Below are positions 34,915-42,864 of a DNA stretch of 64,000 bases, piece after piece. A model generated the notes under the pieces. The model was not told the origin of the DNA and searched no databases. It saw nothing but the letters and a program-made list of their open reading frames with translations. The position numbers and the translations under genes were made by a program. The stretch is from Arthrobacter psychrolactophilus (lineage in GTDB: Bacteria > Actinomycetota > Actinomycetes > Actinomycetales > Micrococcaceae): assembly GCF_003219795.1 (NCBI RefSeq), contig NZ_QJVC01000006.1, forward strand, positions 1-64,000, in the 5' to 3' direction. Numbering within the stretch: position 1 is the stretch's first letter; the number at the start of each line of letters is the position of its first letter.

Positions 34915-35991
34915 ATGACTTTGTCTTCTCTGTGGCAACCATTCACTCTGGGCCGTGTGGAGCTTTCACACCGCCTCGCGCTGGCACCGATGACCCGTAA
35001 CCGGGCCAACGCCGACGGCACCCCCGGCGATCTCGTTGCCGAATACTACGGCCAACGCGCGTCTTTGGGCCTCCTGATCACCGAAGGCGTTCAGCCCTCG
35101 GCCGACGGTCAGGGCTACCTGAACACGCCCGGCATCTACGCCCCGGAACACATTGCCGGATGGCAAAAAGTTTCCGACGCCGTGCATGCCGGCGGCGGTA
35201 CGCTCTACATTCAGCTCATGCACGCAGGCAGGACTTCGCACCCGGATAACACCCCGCATCATCGCCAGCCGGTAGCGCCGTCGGCCATTGCATCCGGTGA
35301 GGAGATTCCTACCTTGACCGGAAAGCAGCAGATGCCGGTGCCGCGTGAACTCAGTGTTGAGGACATCCAAACCACAATCGCAGACTTCCGTCACGCGGCA
35401 GCGTCCGCCATTGCTGCCGGTGCCGACGGCGTCGAAATCCATGGCGCTAATGGGTACCTGCTGCACCAGTTCCTTTCCCCGAACGCGAACCACCGCAGCG
35501 ATTCCTATGGCGGATCGGTGGAGAACCGTTCCCGCTTTGTCATTGAGGTGGCACAGGCTGTAGCCGAAGAGATCGGTGCGGACCGTGTGGGTATCCGCCT
35601 GTCCCCGTCCATGCCGCTCGGTGGCATCAATGAAGGTGACGTTGCCGATGTACGCGCTCAATACCGCCACCTGGTCGGTGAGCTGGCCGAGCTGAACTTG
35701 GCTTATCTGCACCTCCATCACGTGGGCGACGATGAGTTGCTGCAGTCCTTCCGTGAGGTATGGCCGACGGCGGTGCTAGTGGTCCGCTATGGCCGCACCC
35801 GCGAGCAGCTCGCCGCGGACATCGACGCCGGCTTTGCCGACATCGCGCCCGTGGGCCGGATGGCTCTGGCCAACCCCGACGTCGTCGAGCGCCTGCGAGC
35901 CGAGGCGCCCATGAATGAGTTGGACCCCGCCACGATCTATGGTGGCGGAGCAGCCGGATACACCGATTACCCCGTCCTAGTCAACGTCTAA
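34915..35991 (+). CDS. Old Yellow Enzyme family alkene reductase
   Basis: The protein is 358 residues. LWQPFTLGRVELSHRLALAP, then MTRNRANADGTPGDLVAEYY, is the FMN-binding barrel start. VEIHGANGYLLHQFLSPNAN and HRSDSYGGSVENR are the diagnostic OYE blocks, with substrate-binding His-x-x-Asn-like residues. It reduces activated C=C bonds with NADPH, as NemA/OYE do for enals and maleimides. AAGGAA lies about 11 bases before the ATG at 34915. It is followed 32 bases later by an SDR gene and preceded by a TetR operator. Confidence 0.92.
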   Translation: MTLSSLWQPFTLGRVELSHRLALAPMTRNRANADGTPGDLVAEYYGQRASLGLLITEGVQPSADGQGYLNTPGIYAPEHIAGWQKVSDAVHAGGGTLYIQLMHAGRTSHPDNTPHHRQPVAPSAIASGEEIPTLTGKQQMPVPRELSVEDIQTTIADFRHAAASAIAAGADGVEIHGANGYLLHQFLSPNANHRSDSYGGSVENRSRFVIEVAQAVAEEIGADRVGIRLSPSMPLGGINEGDVADVRAQYRHLVGELAELNLAYLHLHHVGDDELLQSFREVWPTAVLVVRYGRTREQLAADIDAGFADIAPVGRMALANPDVVERLRAEAPMNELDPATIYGGGAAGYTDYPVLVNV

Positions 35992-36023
35992 ACTTTTCTC
36001 TCAACTTGAAAGTAGGAAAATCC

Positions 36024-36737
36024 ATGCCCTCACTTAAGGGAGCAGTCGTTCTGGTCACCGGAGCCAACGGTGGCATCGGAACTCATTTTGTCCATCACGC
36101 CCTCGCCCGAGGCGCGGCTAAGGTCTATGCCTCCGCACGCACCCCGCGCGAGTGGGATGACGAGCGGATTGTGCCGCTGACCTTGGATGTCACCGATTCG
36201 GCGTCGATTCAGTCTGCGGTCGAGGCGGCAGGGGATGTGACGGTGTTGATCAACAACGCTGGTGCCGCTACGCCCACGCCTGGGATTCTGAGCCACACGG
36301 ACGAGGAGATTCGTGCCAATGTGGAAACGAACTTCCTCGGCCCGCTCTTCATGGCCCGCGCGTTCGCACCGATCCTCTCGGGCAAGACCGGAGCGGTCAT
36401 CATCGATATCCACTCGGCGCTGAGCTGGTACGCTGTCGCCGGAATCTACAGCACCACAAAGGCAGCCCTATGGTCGGCAACGAACTCGCTGCGCTTGGAG
36501 CTAGCGCCAGCCGGTGTGCACGTGGTGGGAGTGCACGTGGCCTACGTTGACACGGCCATGGCCGCCCACTCCAACGATCCGAAGAAGGACCCCGCGGAGC
36601 TGGTTAACGCAGTGTTCGACGCCGTCGAGGCAGGAGAGTACGAGGTGTTGGCTGACGACACCTCCGTGAATCTTAAGGCCGGACTGGGTGCCCCCATCGA
36701 CGCGTTCTACCCGCAGCTAGCAGCCACAACTGCATAG
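36024..36737 (+). CDS. SDR family oxidoreductase
   Basis: The protein is 237 residues. LKGAVVLVTGANGGIGTHFV is the dinucleotide loop, VLINNAGAATPTPG the NAG block, and the catalytic Ser, Tyr and Lys are in IHSALSWYAVAGIYSTTKAA. It fits the short cytosolic SDR group acting on ketones or alcohols. GTAGGAAA lies before the ATG at 36024. It is the second gene after Old Yellow Enzyme, so enal reduction followed by carbonyl reduction is a plausible joint pathway. Confidence 0.9.
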   Translation: MPSLKGAVVLVTGANGGIGTHFVHHALARGAAKVYASARTPREWDDERIVPLTLDVTDSASIQSAVEAAGDVTVLINNAGAATPTPGILSHTDEEIRANVETNFLGPLFMARAFAPILSGKTGAVIIDIHSALSWYAVAGIYSTTKAALWSATNSLRLELAPAGVHVVGVHVAYVDTAMAAHSNDPKKDPAELVNAVFDAVEAGEYEVLADDTSVNLKAGLGAPIDAFYPQLAATTA

Positions 36738-36888
36738 GCAGGGGCCTGTCGGAGTCGCGGATAGGACGCTTCCCTAGCAACGGTTCCGGGGTAGTTCGAA
36801 TACCAGTCAGTTGACCGCTGGCCTGCCCGGATATTGTTACCCAACGAGTGTTGATCTCTGCGGTCAGGATAGTCGTTCTTCTAGGGCA

Positions 36889-36920
36889 GGGCTCAACCTA
36901 GGTAGGTCTAGGTTGAGCCC
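36889..36920. terminator. Long perfect hairpin after OYE-SDR operon
   Basis: GGGCTCAACCTAG and CTAGGTTGAGCCC form a perfect 13-base stem with a 6-base loop. It lies 150 bases after the SDR stop. There is no T tract, so it is a terminator or stabilising structure. Confidence 0.55.
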
Positions 36921-37140
36921 TCGAGGCACTGGGATATGAGAATTAGGAGTCGGGTGCGATGACGAACTCAGGGTGGGAATCAATGTCCAGACCGAGATCG
37001 CTGCAGGGGCTATGGAGAGTGTCTGCTTCGCTGCTCGACTCGTCGAGATGCGAAGCAGCTGCCAAGGAAATCCTTGTGGGGCGCTCGGGTGAAGTGATAA
37101 ATTTTGTCTAATCGTGATTAATGACTAGGAGGTGAGACCC
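36921..37140. other. Upstream leader region of the patatin gene
   Basis: TGCTTCGC, 2 bases, CTCGA, loop, TCGAG, 2 bases, GCGAAGCA forms a long hairpin at 37024-37057. TTGTGG (37074) and GATAAA (37096) are possible -35 and -10 boxes, 16 bases apart. No gene is seen. Confidence 0.4.
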
Positions 37141-37194
37141 GTGAACGCAGCAACCGTAATGGGCTCTCCCTGCAGTCCACGATTGAGCGGCTAA
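37141..37194 (+). CDS. 17-codon leader peptide ahead of patatin gene
   Basis: GTG at 37141 with AGGAGG 8 bases upstream opens MNAATVMGSPCSPRLSG and stops at TAA. The ribosome site is better than that of the downstream gene. The stop lies inside a perfect hairpin (37187-37203), and the region before the main ATG can fold over its start. The short length, a single Cys and the structured setting suggest translational or transcriptional attenuation. No homology supports it. Confidence 0.5.
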   Translation: MNAATVMGSPCSPRLSG

Positions 37195-37246
37195 TTTAGC
37201 CGCCATTGGGAGTGCCGAACAAGGCTAATCGCGAAAGGCGACTCCC
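37187..37246 (+). promoter_or_regulatory. Two hairpins between leader ORF and patatin start
   Basis: GCGGCTAA and TTAGCCGC pair around one central base (37187-37203), containing the leader stop. Then GGGAGT-GCC (37208-37216) pairs with GGC-G-ACTCCC (37237-37246) next to the ATG. The second stem would partly cover AAAGG, the likely ribosome site. Confidence 0.5.
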
Positions 37247-38194
37247 ATGAACTCAACACCTTTTTCAACTACCCTCATCACGCCATCTGATACGGCATTG
37301 CCGGCAAGCGGTGGAGACTCTCACGATCGAGCACTTGTCCTCGGCGGCGGAGGATCCACGGGCAACGCGTGGCTCATTGGAGTGATTGCTGGGCTCTTCG
37401 ATGCAGCAGTGGACGTGACAAATGCCGATGTGATCATTGGCACCTCGGCCGGATCTACGGCGACTGCCCAGATCACTGGAGCTGCTCTTCCTCGGCTGTT
37501 CGAAGAAACCCTAGCTCCCGTTCCTCTGGCGCGGTCAGCTCCTCGTCGTCCAGCTTCCACTAGTACTAGAACTGCGGATCACTTAGGTAGATTCCGCACA
37601 CTCATTGATGCTTCCCAAGGTCCGGCCGATATGCGCCGCAAGATGGGTGCAGCGGCTCTGCAGATGGCGGCAGCAACGGACAGTTCATGGCAGTCGCAAT
37701 GGCGCGCCACAGTTGCCGCACGGCTGCCTGACGTGGAATGGCCACACCAGCCCGTGCTCCTCACGGCGATCGATGCCGAATCTGGTGATCCCGTGGTCTT
37801 CAATCGCCATAGCGGGATCGAGTTCGTCGATGCTGTCGCTGCGAGCTGCTCCAGCGGCTTGCCCTACAAGATCGGGGACAGGCATTACCTCGACGGCGGC
37901 TTCCGGAGATCCAGCGAGAATGCAGACCTCGCAGCCGGGTACTCACGAGTACTCGTGCTGTCCCCTTTGGATGGACGAAGCCTGCAGCCACCTGAGTGGG
38001 GGATGCAGCTCGCTACTCAGGTTGAAGAGCTGAGTGCCACTGGCAGTCTGGTCGAGATCATCATGCCGAATGCAGAAGAAGAGCACTTGTTTGGGGTCAA
38101 TGCGATGGATCTGTCGATGAGGCCGGATGCCGCTCAAGCCGGCTATGAGCAGGGCAAGGTTCTTGCCCGTCGTGTCTCTGACTTTTGGGGCTGA
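37247..38194 (+). CDS. Patatin-like phospholipase
   Basis: The protein is 315 residues. GGGGSTGNAWLIGVIAGL is the oxyanion-hole glycine loop. GTSAGSTATAQI carries the catalytic Ser in GxSxG. DGGFRRSSENADLA carries the Asp of the catalytic dyad. It is a serine lipid hydrolase, presumably cytosolic, with no signal peptide. The substrate is unknown. The gene follows a 17-codon leader ORF and hairpins that may control its translation, unusual for this family. Confidence 0.9.
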   Translation: MNSTPFSTTLITPSDTALPASGGDSHDRALVLGGGGSTGNAWLIGVIAGLFDAAVDVTNADVIIGTSAGSTATAQITGAALPRLFEETLAPVPLARSAPRRPASTSTRTADHLGRFRTLIDASQGPADMRRKMGAAALQMAAATDSSWQSQWRATVAARLPDVEWPHQPVLLTAIDAESGDPVVFNRHSGIEFVDAVAASCSSGLPYKIGDRHYLDGGFRRSSENADLAAGYSRVLVLSPLDGRSLQPPEWGMQLATQVEELSATGSLVEIIMPNAEEEHLFGVNAMDLSMRPDAAQAGYEQGKVLARRVSDFWG

Positions 38195-38435
38195 GCCCGA
38201 TGCATGAAGTACATGATGGTTCCGGCCACGGAGGGGTCGCGTGGAGGAGCAATCTTGAGAGCGATTTCACCATAGGACGTATTGGACTCGACCGCAATAC
38301 CTCTCTCGGGGAACTGAACTTGAGGTGATGTATTTGGTGCCGATTAGTTGGTGAATGCGAGGACACTGTCTCACTGAAAACGCATACCTTTGACCGGGAG
38401 AACGAGCTTGATGCAACGGCCTTTTGCTAAGAAGG

Positions 38436-39005
38436 TTACTTGGGGCGGAGAAGTGAATGTTCGGATGGGACAGCATCTACACCCTCGGTAGCGGAGGTTG
38501 AGTGCGCTCGATGAGCACGATATGCGTGCCACGTGAGCCACACGATGAAGATGTCAAAGACCATCGGGAGGAGCATGCCCCAGGTGAAGGCAACTACAAG
38601 TTCATAGCTTTGGTAAGCAGTGAAGGTGAGCAGGAAAGCCATCGTCTAGTGATAGGCGCACAATGTGTCCTTCAAGACAGCCCAGACCACGACGATCTTT
38701 ACAGGGCCGTGCAGCGGGAGATAAATCGCGCCGAAGACGGTTGCGGAAACCGTCAGGTTCCCAAGCAAGTGCACCAAGTAGCTGGCGATGAAGTCATGGG
38801 GTCTTCGGAAAGCTCAGGCTGAGTTAAGATTTTCACTAGTGAGTGCTGGCGAGCCTATGCGTGAAAGAACCTCGCCCCCGAGTTTCAGAATTCCGTCCAG
38901 GGCCTTGAGCATAAGGCTGATCTGGACAACTTTATCTAGCAGGGTTGAACTGGTCTGCGTCCTGGACGTCGACGACCTTCCTTGAAGGAAATGGCGCTGT
39001 TCCAC
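38436..39005 (-). pseudogene. DUF2127 membrane protein gene with several lesions
   Basis: From 39005 the minus strand gives LLDKVVQISLMLKALDGILK and LGGEVL, then a frameshift to KILTQPELSEDP, then another (one C missing) to HDFIASYLVHLLGNLTVSAT. IYLPLHGPVKIVVVWAVLKD and TLCAYH follow, an amber codon at about 38649, then TMAFLLTFTAYQSYELVVAF and LPMVFDIFIVWLTWHAYRAH. Together these make an almost complete DUF2127 protein. It is a gene of unknown function, recently broken. Confidence 0.78.
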
Positions 39006-39075
39006 GTGTGGCCAAGATTGTTAAGCGGACGCCGATCACTCGACGTTTCTCACCTCAAATGAGACGGTGGAACGC

Positions 39076-39606
39076 TCAGCGCTTCTTCCCACCCAGACCG
39101 GGCACGGCCGCAATTTGCCGCATCCACAGCTCCATTTGATGCTCGTCAATGTCATCGATGGATTCCAATTCCACGCCGCGAGTGGCCTTGCCCATGCCGA
39201 TAGGGGCCACCGGCGGCACAGGGTCAAGAATCTCGGCACCCTTGATGAACATGACCTTGACGTGTCCAACAAATGCGCCGGAACTAAAGCACCACCCGTC
39301 TCCAACGCCGTAGTAGGCCATACCCCACTTCACGGATCGCCGAAGACGTGGCAGGGTTTTAGCGGCAAGAGCATCTACGGCCTCGGCAACACCACGTTGG
39401 GGTTGCGGGAGGCTCGCAATGTAGGCGAAGACTGGAGCGTCACCAACGGCTGCTTTCGCAGGGCTCGCCTTGCCCGTCATAGCCGCGAGCAACGGCGCCG
39501 AGCTGCGTAGGGGCGCCAGCGCCGACTCGTCCTTTGCTGAGGCTTGGCTTGGACCAGACTCATTTCGTTTCACGAGGCCTCCCTTGGAGCTGCGTGTTGT
39601 GACCAC
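39076..39606 (-). CDS. DUF1801 domain protein
   Basis: The protein is 176 residues. After a basic, disordered N-terminus, DAPVFAYIASLPQPQRGVAE, then LAAKTLPRLRRSVKWGMAYY, is the DUF1801 (YdhG-like) fold. GWCFSSGAFVGHVKVMFIKG and LESIDDIDEHQMELWMRQIA follow. The family includes YdhG/FrnE-like proteins of unknown activity. It lies 24 bases downstream of the VOC gene on the same strand, so the two are probably co-transcribed. Confidence 0.85.
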   Translation of the reverse strand: MVTTRSSKGGLVKRNESGPSQASAKDESALAPLRSSAPLLAAMTGKASPAKAAVGDAPVFAYIASLPQPQRGVAEAVDALAAKTLPRLRRSVKWGMAYYGVGDGWCFSSGAFVGHVKVMFIKGAEILDPVPPVAPIGMGKATRGVELESIDDIDEHQMELWMRQIAAVPGLGGKKR

Positions 39607-39630
39607 GTTTCATGCCCTGCGCTCAGGGCG

Positions 39631-40515
39631 TCACAGCTCGGCGATGATGAGTTTCTTCATCGAGAGCATCCGCTGATAGGCACCCGGGTGCAGCATGAGT
39701 TCGCCCATATTCTGCGGCACGATCTGCCAGCTCACCCCAAAGCGATCCACCACCCAGCCGCATTGTTCGGCTTCGGGCACACTAGACAAGGCCTCCCACA
39801 CGGAATCGATCTCGTCTTGATCGGCGCAGGAAAGCTCCAGAGATAGCCCCGGTGTAAACGTGAAGTCGTGGATGCTTCCGCCATCCATTGCGGAAAACCA
39901 TTGCCCCGCAAGCATGAATTCGGCGAACATAATGCCATCCGATGCGCTGGCGTGGGGGACCACCATGGTCGTCGCTGAATCCGGGAGAAGTCCCGTGTAG
40001 AGATCCATGGCCTCCTGCGCGTGCGCCGTCGGCCCCGTGAAGAGGAGCTGGGGGATCACGAACGGTCGTGGCTCCCCGGCGGGATCTGTCAGCATAAGCT
40101 GCCAGTTCACACCGAAGCGATCCTCAACCCAGCCATAGAGCTTGCTATGTGGATAAACTCCCAGCTCCATACGCACCTGCCCGCCATCTGAAAAAGCAGC
40201 CCACACTTCCTGGAGGGTGGCGCGGGCCTGGTCCTCACCGCCGTCGAACATTAACGGATCCATGTTGAGAATGAAGGAGATGGCAGGTGTTGGTCGGAAT
40301 TCGGCCCCGGCGTTGATGAGACGAAGCTGATATCCACCTACCATGACATCCACCACCAGAGGCTTGCCCGCAAACGGCAATTGGAAGTCCGGAAGTCCTT
40401 CCGTGGGATAACTCATCGTGGTCTCGGCCGATGTCTGCGGGAGAACTTTGGAGTAAAACTCTCCCACCTCAGCCGCATTGCCTTGGCACCAAATATTGGG
40501 CACGATCCGTTGCAT
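39631..40515 (-). CDS. VOC family protein, two-domain PhnB type
   Basis: The protein is 294 residues with two vicinal-oxygen-chelate domains. The first has IVPNIWCQGNAAEVGEFYSK and WVEDRFGVNWQLMLTD. The second has VIPQLLFTGPTAHAQEAMDL and WVVDRFGVSWQIVP. The repeated VEDRFGVNWQ motif is the PhnB/YjdN signature. Metal-binding His residues of catalytic VOC enzymes are not conspicuous, so a binding or resistance role is as likely as an enzyme. Confidence 0.9.
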   Translation of the reverse strand: MQRIVPNIWCQGNAAEVGEFYSKVLPQTSAETTMSYPTEGLPDFQLPFAGKPLVVDVMVGGYQLRLINAGAEFRPTPAISFILNMDPLMFDGGEDQARATLQEVWAAFSDGGQVRMELGVYPHSKLYGWVEDRFGVNWQLMLTDPAGEPRPFVIPQLLFTGPTAHAQEAMDLYTGLLPDSATTMVVPHASASDGIMFAEFMLAGQWFSAMDGGSIHDFTFTPGLSLELSCADQDEIDSVWEALSSVPEAEQCGWVVDRFGVSWQIVPQNMGELMLHPGAYQRMLSMKKLIIAEL

Positions 40516-40676
40516 GATTCCTCCTCGAAGCTGTTCCCTTCAGCTTGTCACGGCAGCTTCTGGCCATCAAGAGATTCGGCGGTGGATCGGCCCAAGAAGT
40601 GCGACGGTCACCTTTGGTGATGCGTTGGAGAGGACGACGGCGGCACCTCAGTTCTGTCCGCCCACACTAGACGGGT

Positions 40677-41126
40677 GTGGTGTCCTTTCCTCACCCATCG
40701 CCGCCAACAGATCTCCCCGCACGTGCCAAATCGGGCCGATGTATCGAGCTGTTTGCTTCACTGGTGGTGGGCGGTATTGTCAGTTGGTGGATTTGCGCTG
40801 CTCAAAGGATATCGGTCGGTTCAGAAGCAGAGCTAGTTTCTGTGCAATTCGGGTTCCCGATCCCGTGGATAACCCAAGATCAGTCACAATTCCTGTATGC
40901 CGACTTCCCGCAGATAGTGGAGATGTGGCTCAGCAGAGTCAAGACGGCACAGGTCCCCACCGACTACAGCTGGCTCGGATTCCTCGGAAATGCGTTCATG
41001 TGGGGCGCTGTTGCCTGGGTAGTCGGATTCGTCGGAGTGCCATGGATTTTTTCGTGTATTCCGCTCAAAGTAACGAAGTCGGAGCTTCAATCGAGCCAGC
41101 GCGTTTCGATCAGATTCACTCTCTAG
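40677..41126 (+). CDS. Hypothetical membrane protein
   Basis: The protein is 149 residues. A basic N-terminus precedes a helix (IELFASLVVGGIVSWWICAA, 24-43) and a second near 105-128 (GFLGNAFMWGAVAWVVGFVG). Between them an aromatic-rich loop of 60 residues probably faces outside. I do not recognise the family. Base usage is like its neighbours. Alternate GTG codons lie next to each other at the start. Confidence 0.55.
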   Translation: MVSFPHPSPPTDLPARAKSGRCIELFASLVVGGIVSWWICAAQRISVGSEAELVSVQFGFPIPWITQDQSQFLYADFPQIVEMWLSRVKTAQVPTDYSWLGFLGNAFMWGAVAWVVGFVGVPWIFSCIPLKVTKSELQSSQRVSIRFTL

Positions 41127-41715
41127 ATCAGTGCAGGGCATGACGCCTCGCTGCGTCAACGAGATGCAGGGTGAGCTGGCACCGGACTTTTGCAGGCCAG
41201 AAAAACCGATATCGAATGATTCGGATCGACTCGCAGCCCATCGTGCCTTCGGACTTGGCCAAATGAGGGGTCGTGGTTATGAATCCGGTTGTGGTTTAAA
41301 GACCGGGAAGTTATGGACCCGAAGCAATCAATCCAACTTTCGCAGAGCAGTTCGTTCGCGAGCGCCTTTGGCCCCCTTCTTTATGAAGTAGCTGTATTCA
41401 CCCCGAGGACGCCGGTGTTGACAGTCGAAAGGTCGCTCCGGTCCTATATGGCAGGGCCACTAAATAAAGTGATTGGTGCAAAATGTTGGTGTTTAGCTCG
41501 GGATGGGCTCAATCTCGGCGTCGAACGATTACCTGTAGCTATTTTTCGCGTGGGTCTCGACGTGCGGGCAAATATCGGTGCAAGCAGAGAGTGCAGTGTT
41601 TAATCTGGCGACTAGTCGAGGGTGATGGGCCGCGCTCGGTGATCGAATGAATGGAAAGGACGCCTCCTTGCCAGCTTTTCTGGTTCTGTGTCAGGCTTCC
41701 GCGGAACTGAAGGGG
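41127..41715. other. Intergenic stretch, nothing supported
   Basis: Open frames in this 590-base stretch have no ribosome site and no family signature. I see no gene, hairpin or repeat of note. Confidence 0.45.
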
Positions 41716-42713
41716 CTACTTGCTGACGGATTCCACAAATGCGAGGCTGTCACGTGAAATTTCGGTGCGGGCGTCGTCACGGGAAATGGTCGGTGTGCCG
41801 TCGCTAGATTGTGGCCCATAGTCACCGAAGTTTGCGTGGACGCCCCCTTCGATCACCGTGAAGTTGGTGTCCTTTGGAAGCAGGTCCTTAGAGGCATTGA
41901 TCTTCTCGGTGGTGGACAATTCGTCGTTGGAGGCGGAGATTGATAGAACGGGTATGGGTAAAGTGCTCATGTCTGAAGCTGGGTAGGATGCGAAAAAATT
42001 ACACCAGCCACAGGACTAGCTGGGTCTTTGGAGAACGCTTGGGCATCATTGGCCGTGACCGCGCCACCGAGTGAATGGCCACCGAGTACCCAACGCGCTA
42101 CGGGTGGGTGCTGGGTTTGTGCTGAGGTGAAGGCTCTGGTGGACAGAAAAGCGATACCGAATGGCTGTTTCGGAATTAAAACAACGTGGCCACTTTCGGC
42201 CAGTGCTCTTAAGACCGCGGCGTAGGCTCGGGCATCAACGAGGGCGCCTGGCTGGAAGAACACACCTACCTCGCTTGGGGTGCTCGTTGGTGTCATTACT
42301 ATCTGACTCGCGGACTCGGTGACGGTGAAGGTCTCATCGGAGGTCATGGCCGCGAGGGCAGGAGATGCTGCACCGTAGGGAACCAGCCACCAGATAAGGG
42401 CCAAGACCGCACACGACGCCACCAGGCCAATGCCTCTCAGGACCCTAAACCTGCGGCGGGTGATTGTGCGGCTAAGCCAAGAATGCGCGGCAACCGCCGC
42501 GCAACTGATGAAAACAATTCCCAAGAGAATCGCATATGCCGGGTGGCCATGGACGAGCATCCCGCCGGTGGAGATGGCCGCCCAGGCGGAAACAATAACG
42601 CCAAGGGTGGATACGCTGCGGACTGCCCAGAACAAGAACGTATCAATACGGGATATAGCCTTGGTGCTCCAGGCCGCTAATTCTGCGGGTGTATTCGGTT
42701 CCTTAATGGTCAT
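41716..42713 (-). pseudogene. Membrane-anchored alpha/beta hydrolase with one-base frameshift
   Basis: The first part, 42713 to about 41970, has three or four membrane helices, then GVFFQPGALVDARAYAAVLR, the elbow GGHSLGGAV and GVIF. In the next frame MSTLPIPVLSISASNDELST and VIEGGVHANFGDYGPQS complete the hydrolase, with the acid Asp and the catalytic His. One T missing from the T-run near 41992-41997 explains the shift, since ATTTTTTTCGCA would restore FASYP. An ATGA overlap results by chance. It could be a pseudogene, a base-call error or slippage. Confidence 0.75.
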
Positions 42714-42822
42714 TTTTCGCTCCGAACTGACGACTTGTGTTGGACATCATTCTCCCGCCAAGAAGACCGCTAAGAGTCCCCTTGCCCACGCCTTGGATGT
42801 GGAATATTTTTGGAAAAAATAC

Positions 42823-42863
42823 CTACTCTCAGATAGTTCCATCATGGAAATATCTGAGAGTAG
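42823..42863. promoter_or_regulatory. 41-base palindrome over MFS start region
   Basis: CTACTCTCAGATA (42823-42835) and TATCTGAGAGTAG (42851-42863) are exact inverted repeats 15 bases apart. The spacer is itself TTCCA-TCA-TGGAA with flanks. The right arm contains GAGAG, the only ribosome site for the ATG at 42865. A repressor or RNA hairpin here would block expression. Confidence 0.7.
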
Positions 42864-42864
42864 T

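Noticed and set aside
41967-41970. ATGA overlap as evidence of two separate genes at 41716-42713
   Set aside because: Restoring one T joins both parts into one alpha/beta hydrolase, so the overlap is a by-product of the frameshift.
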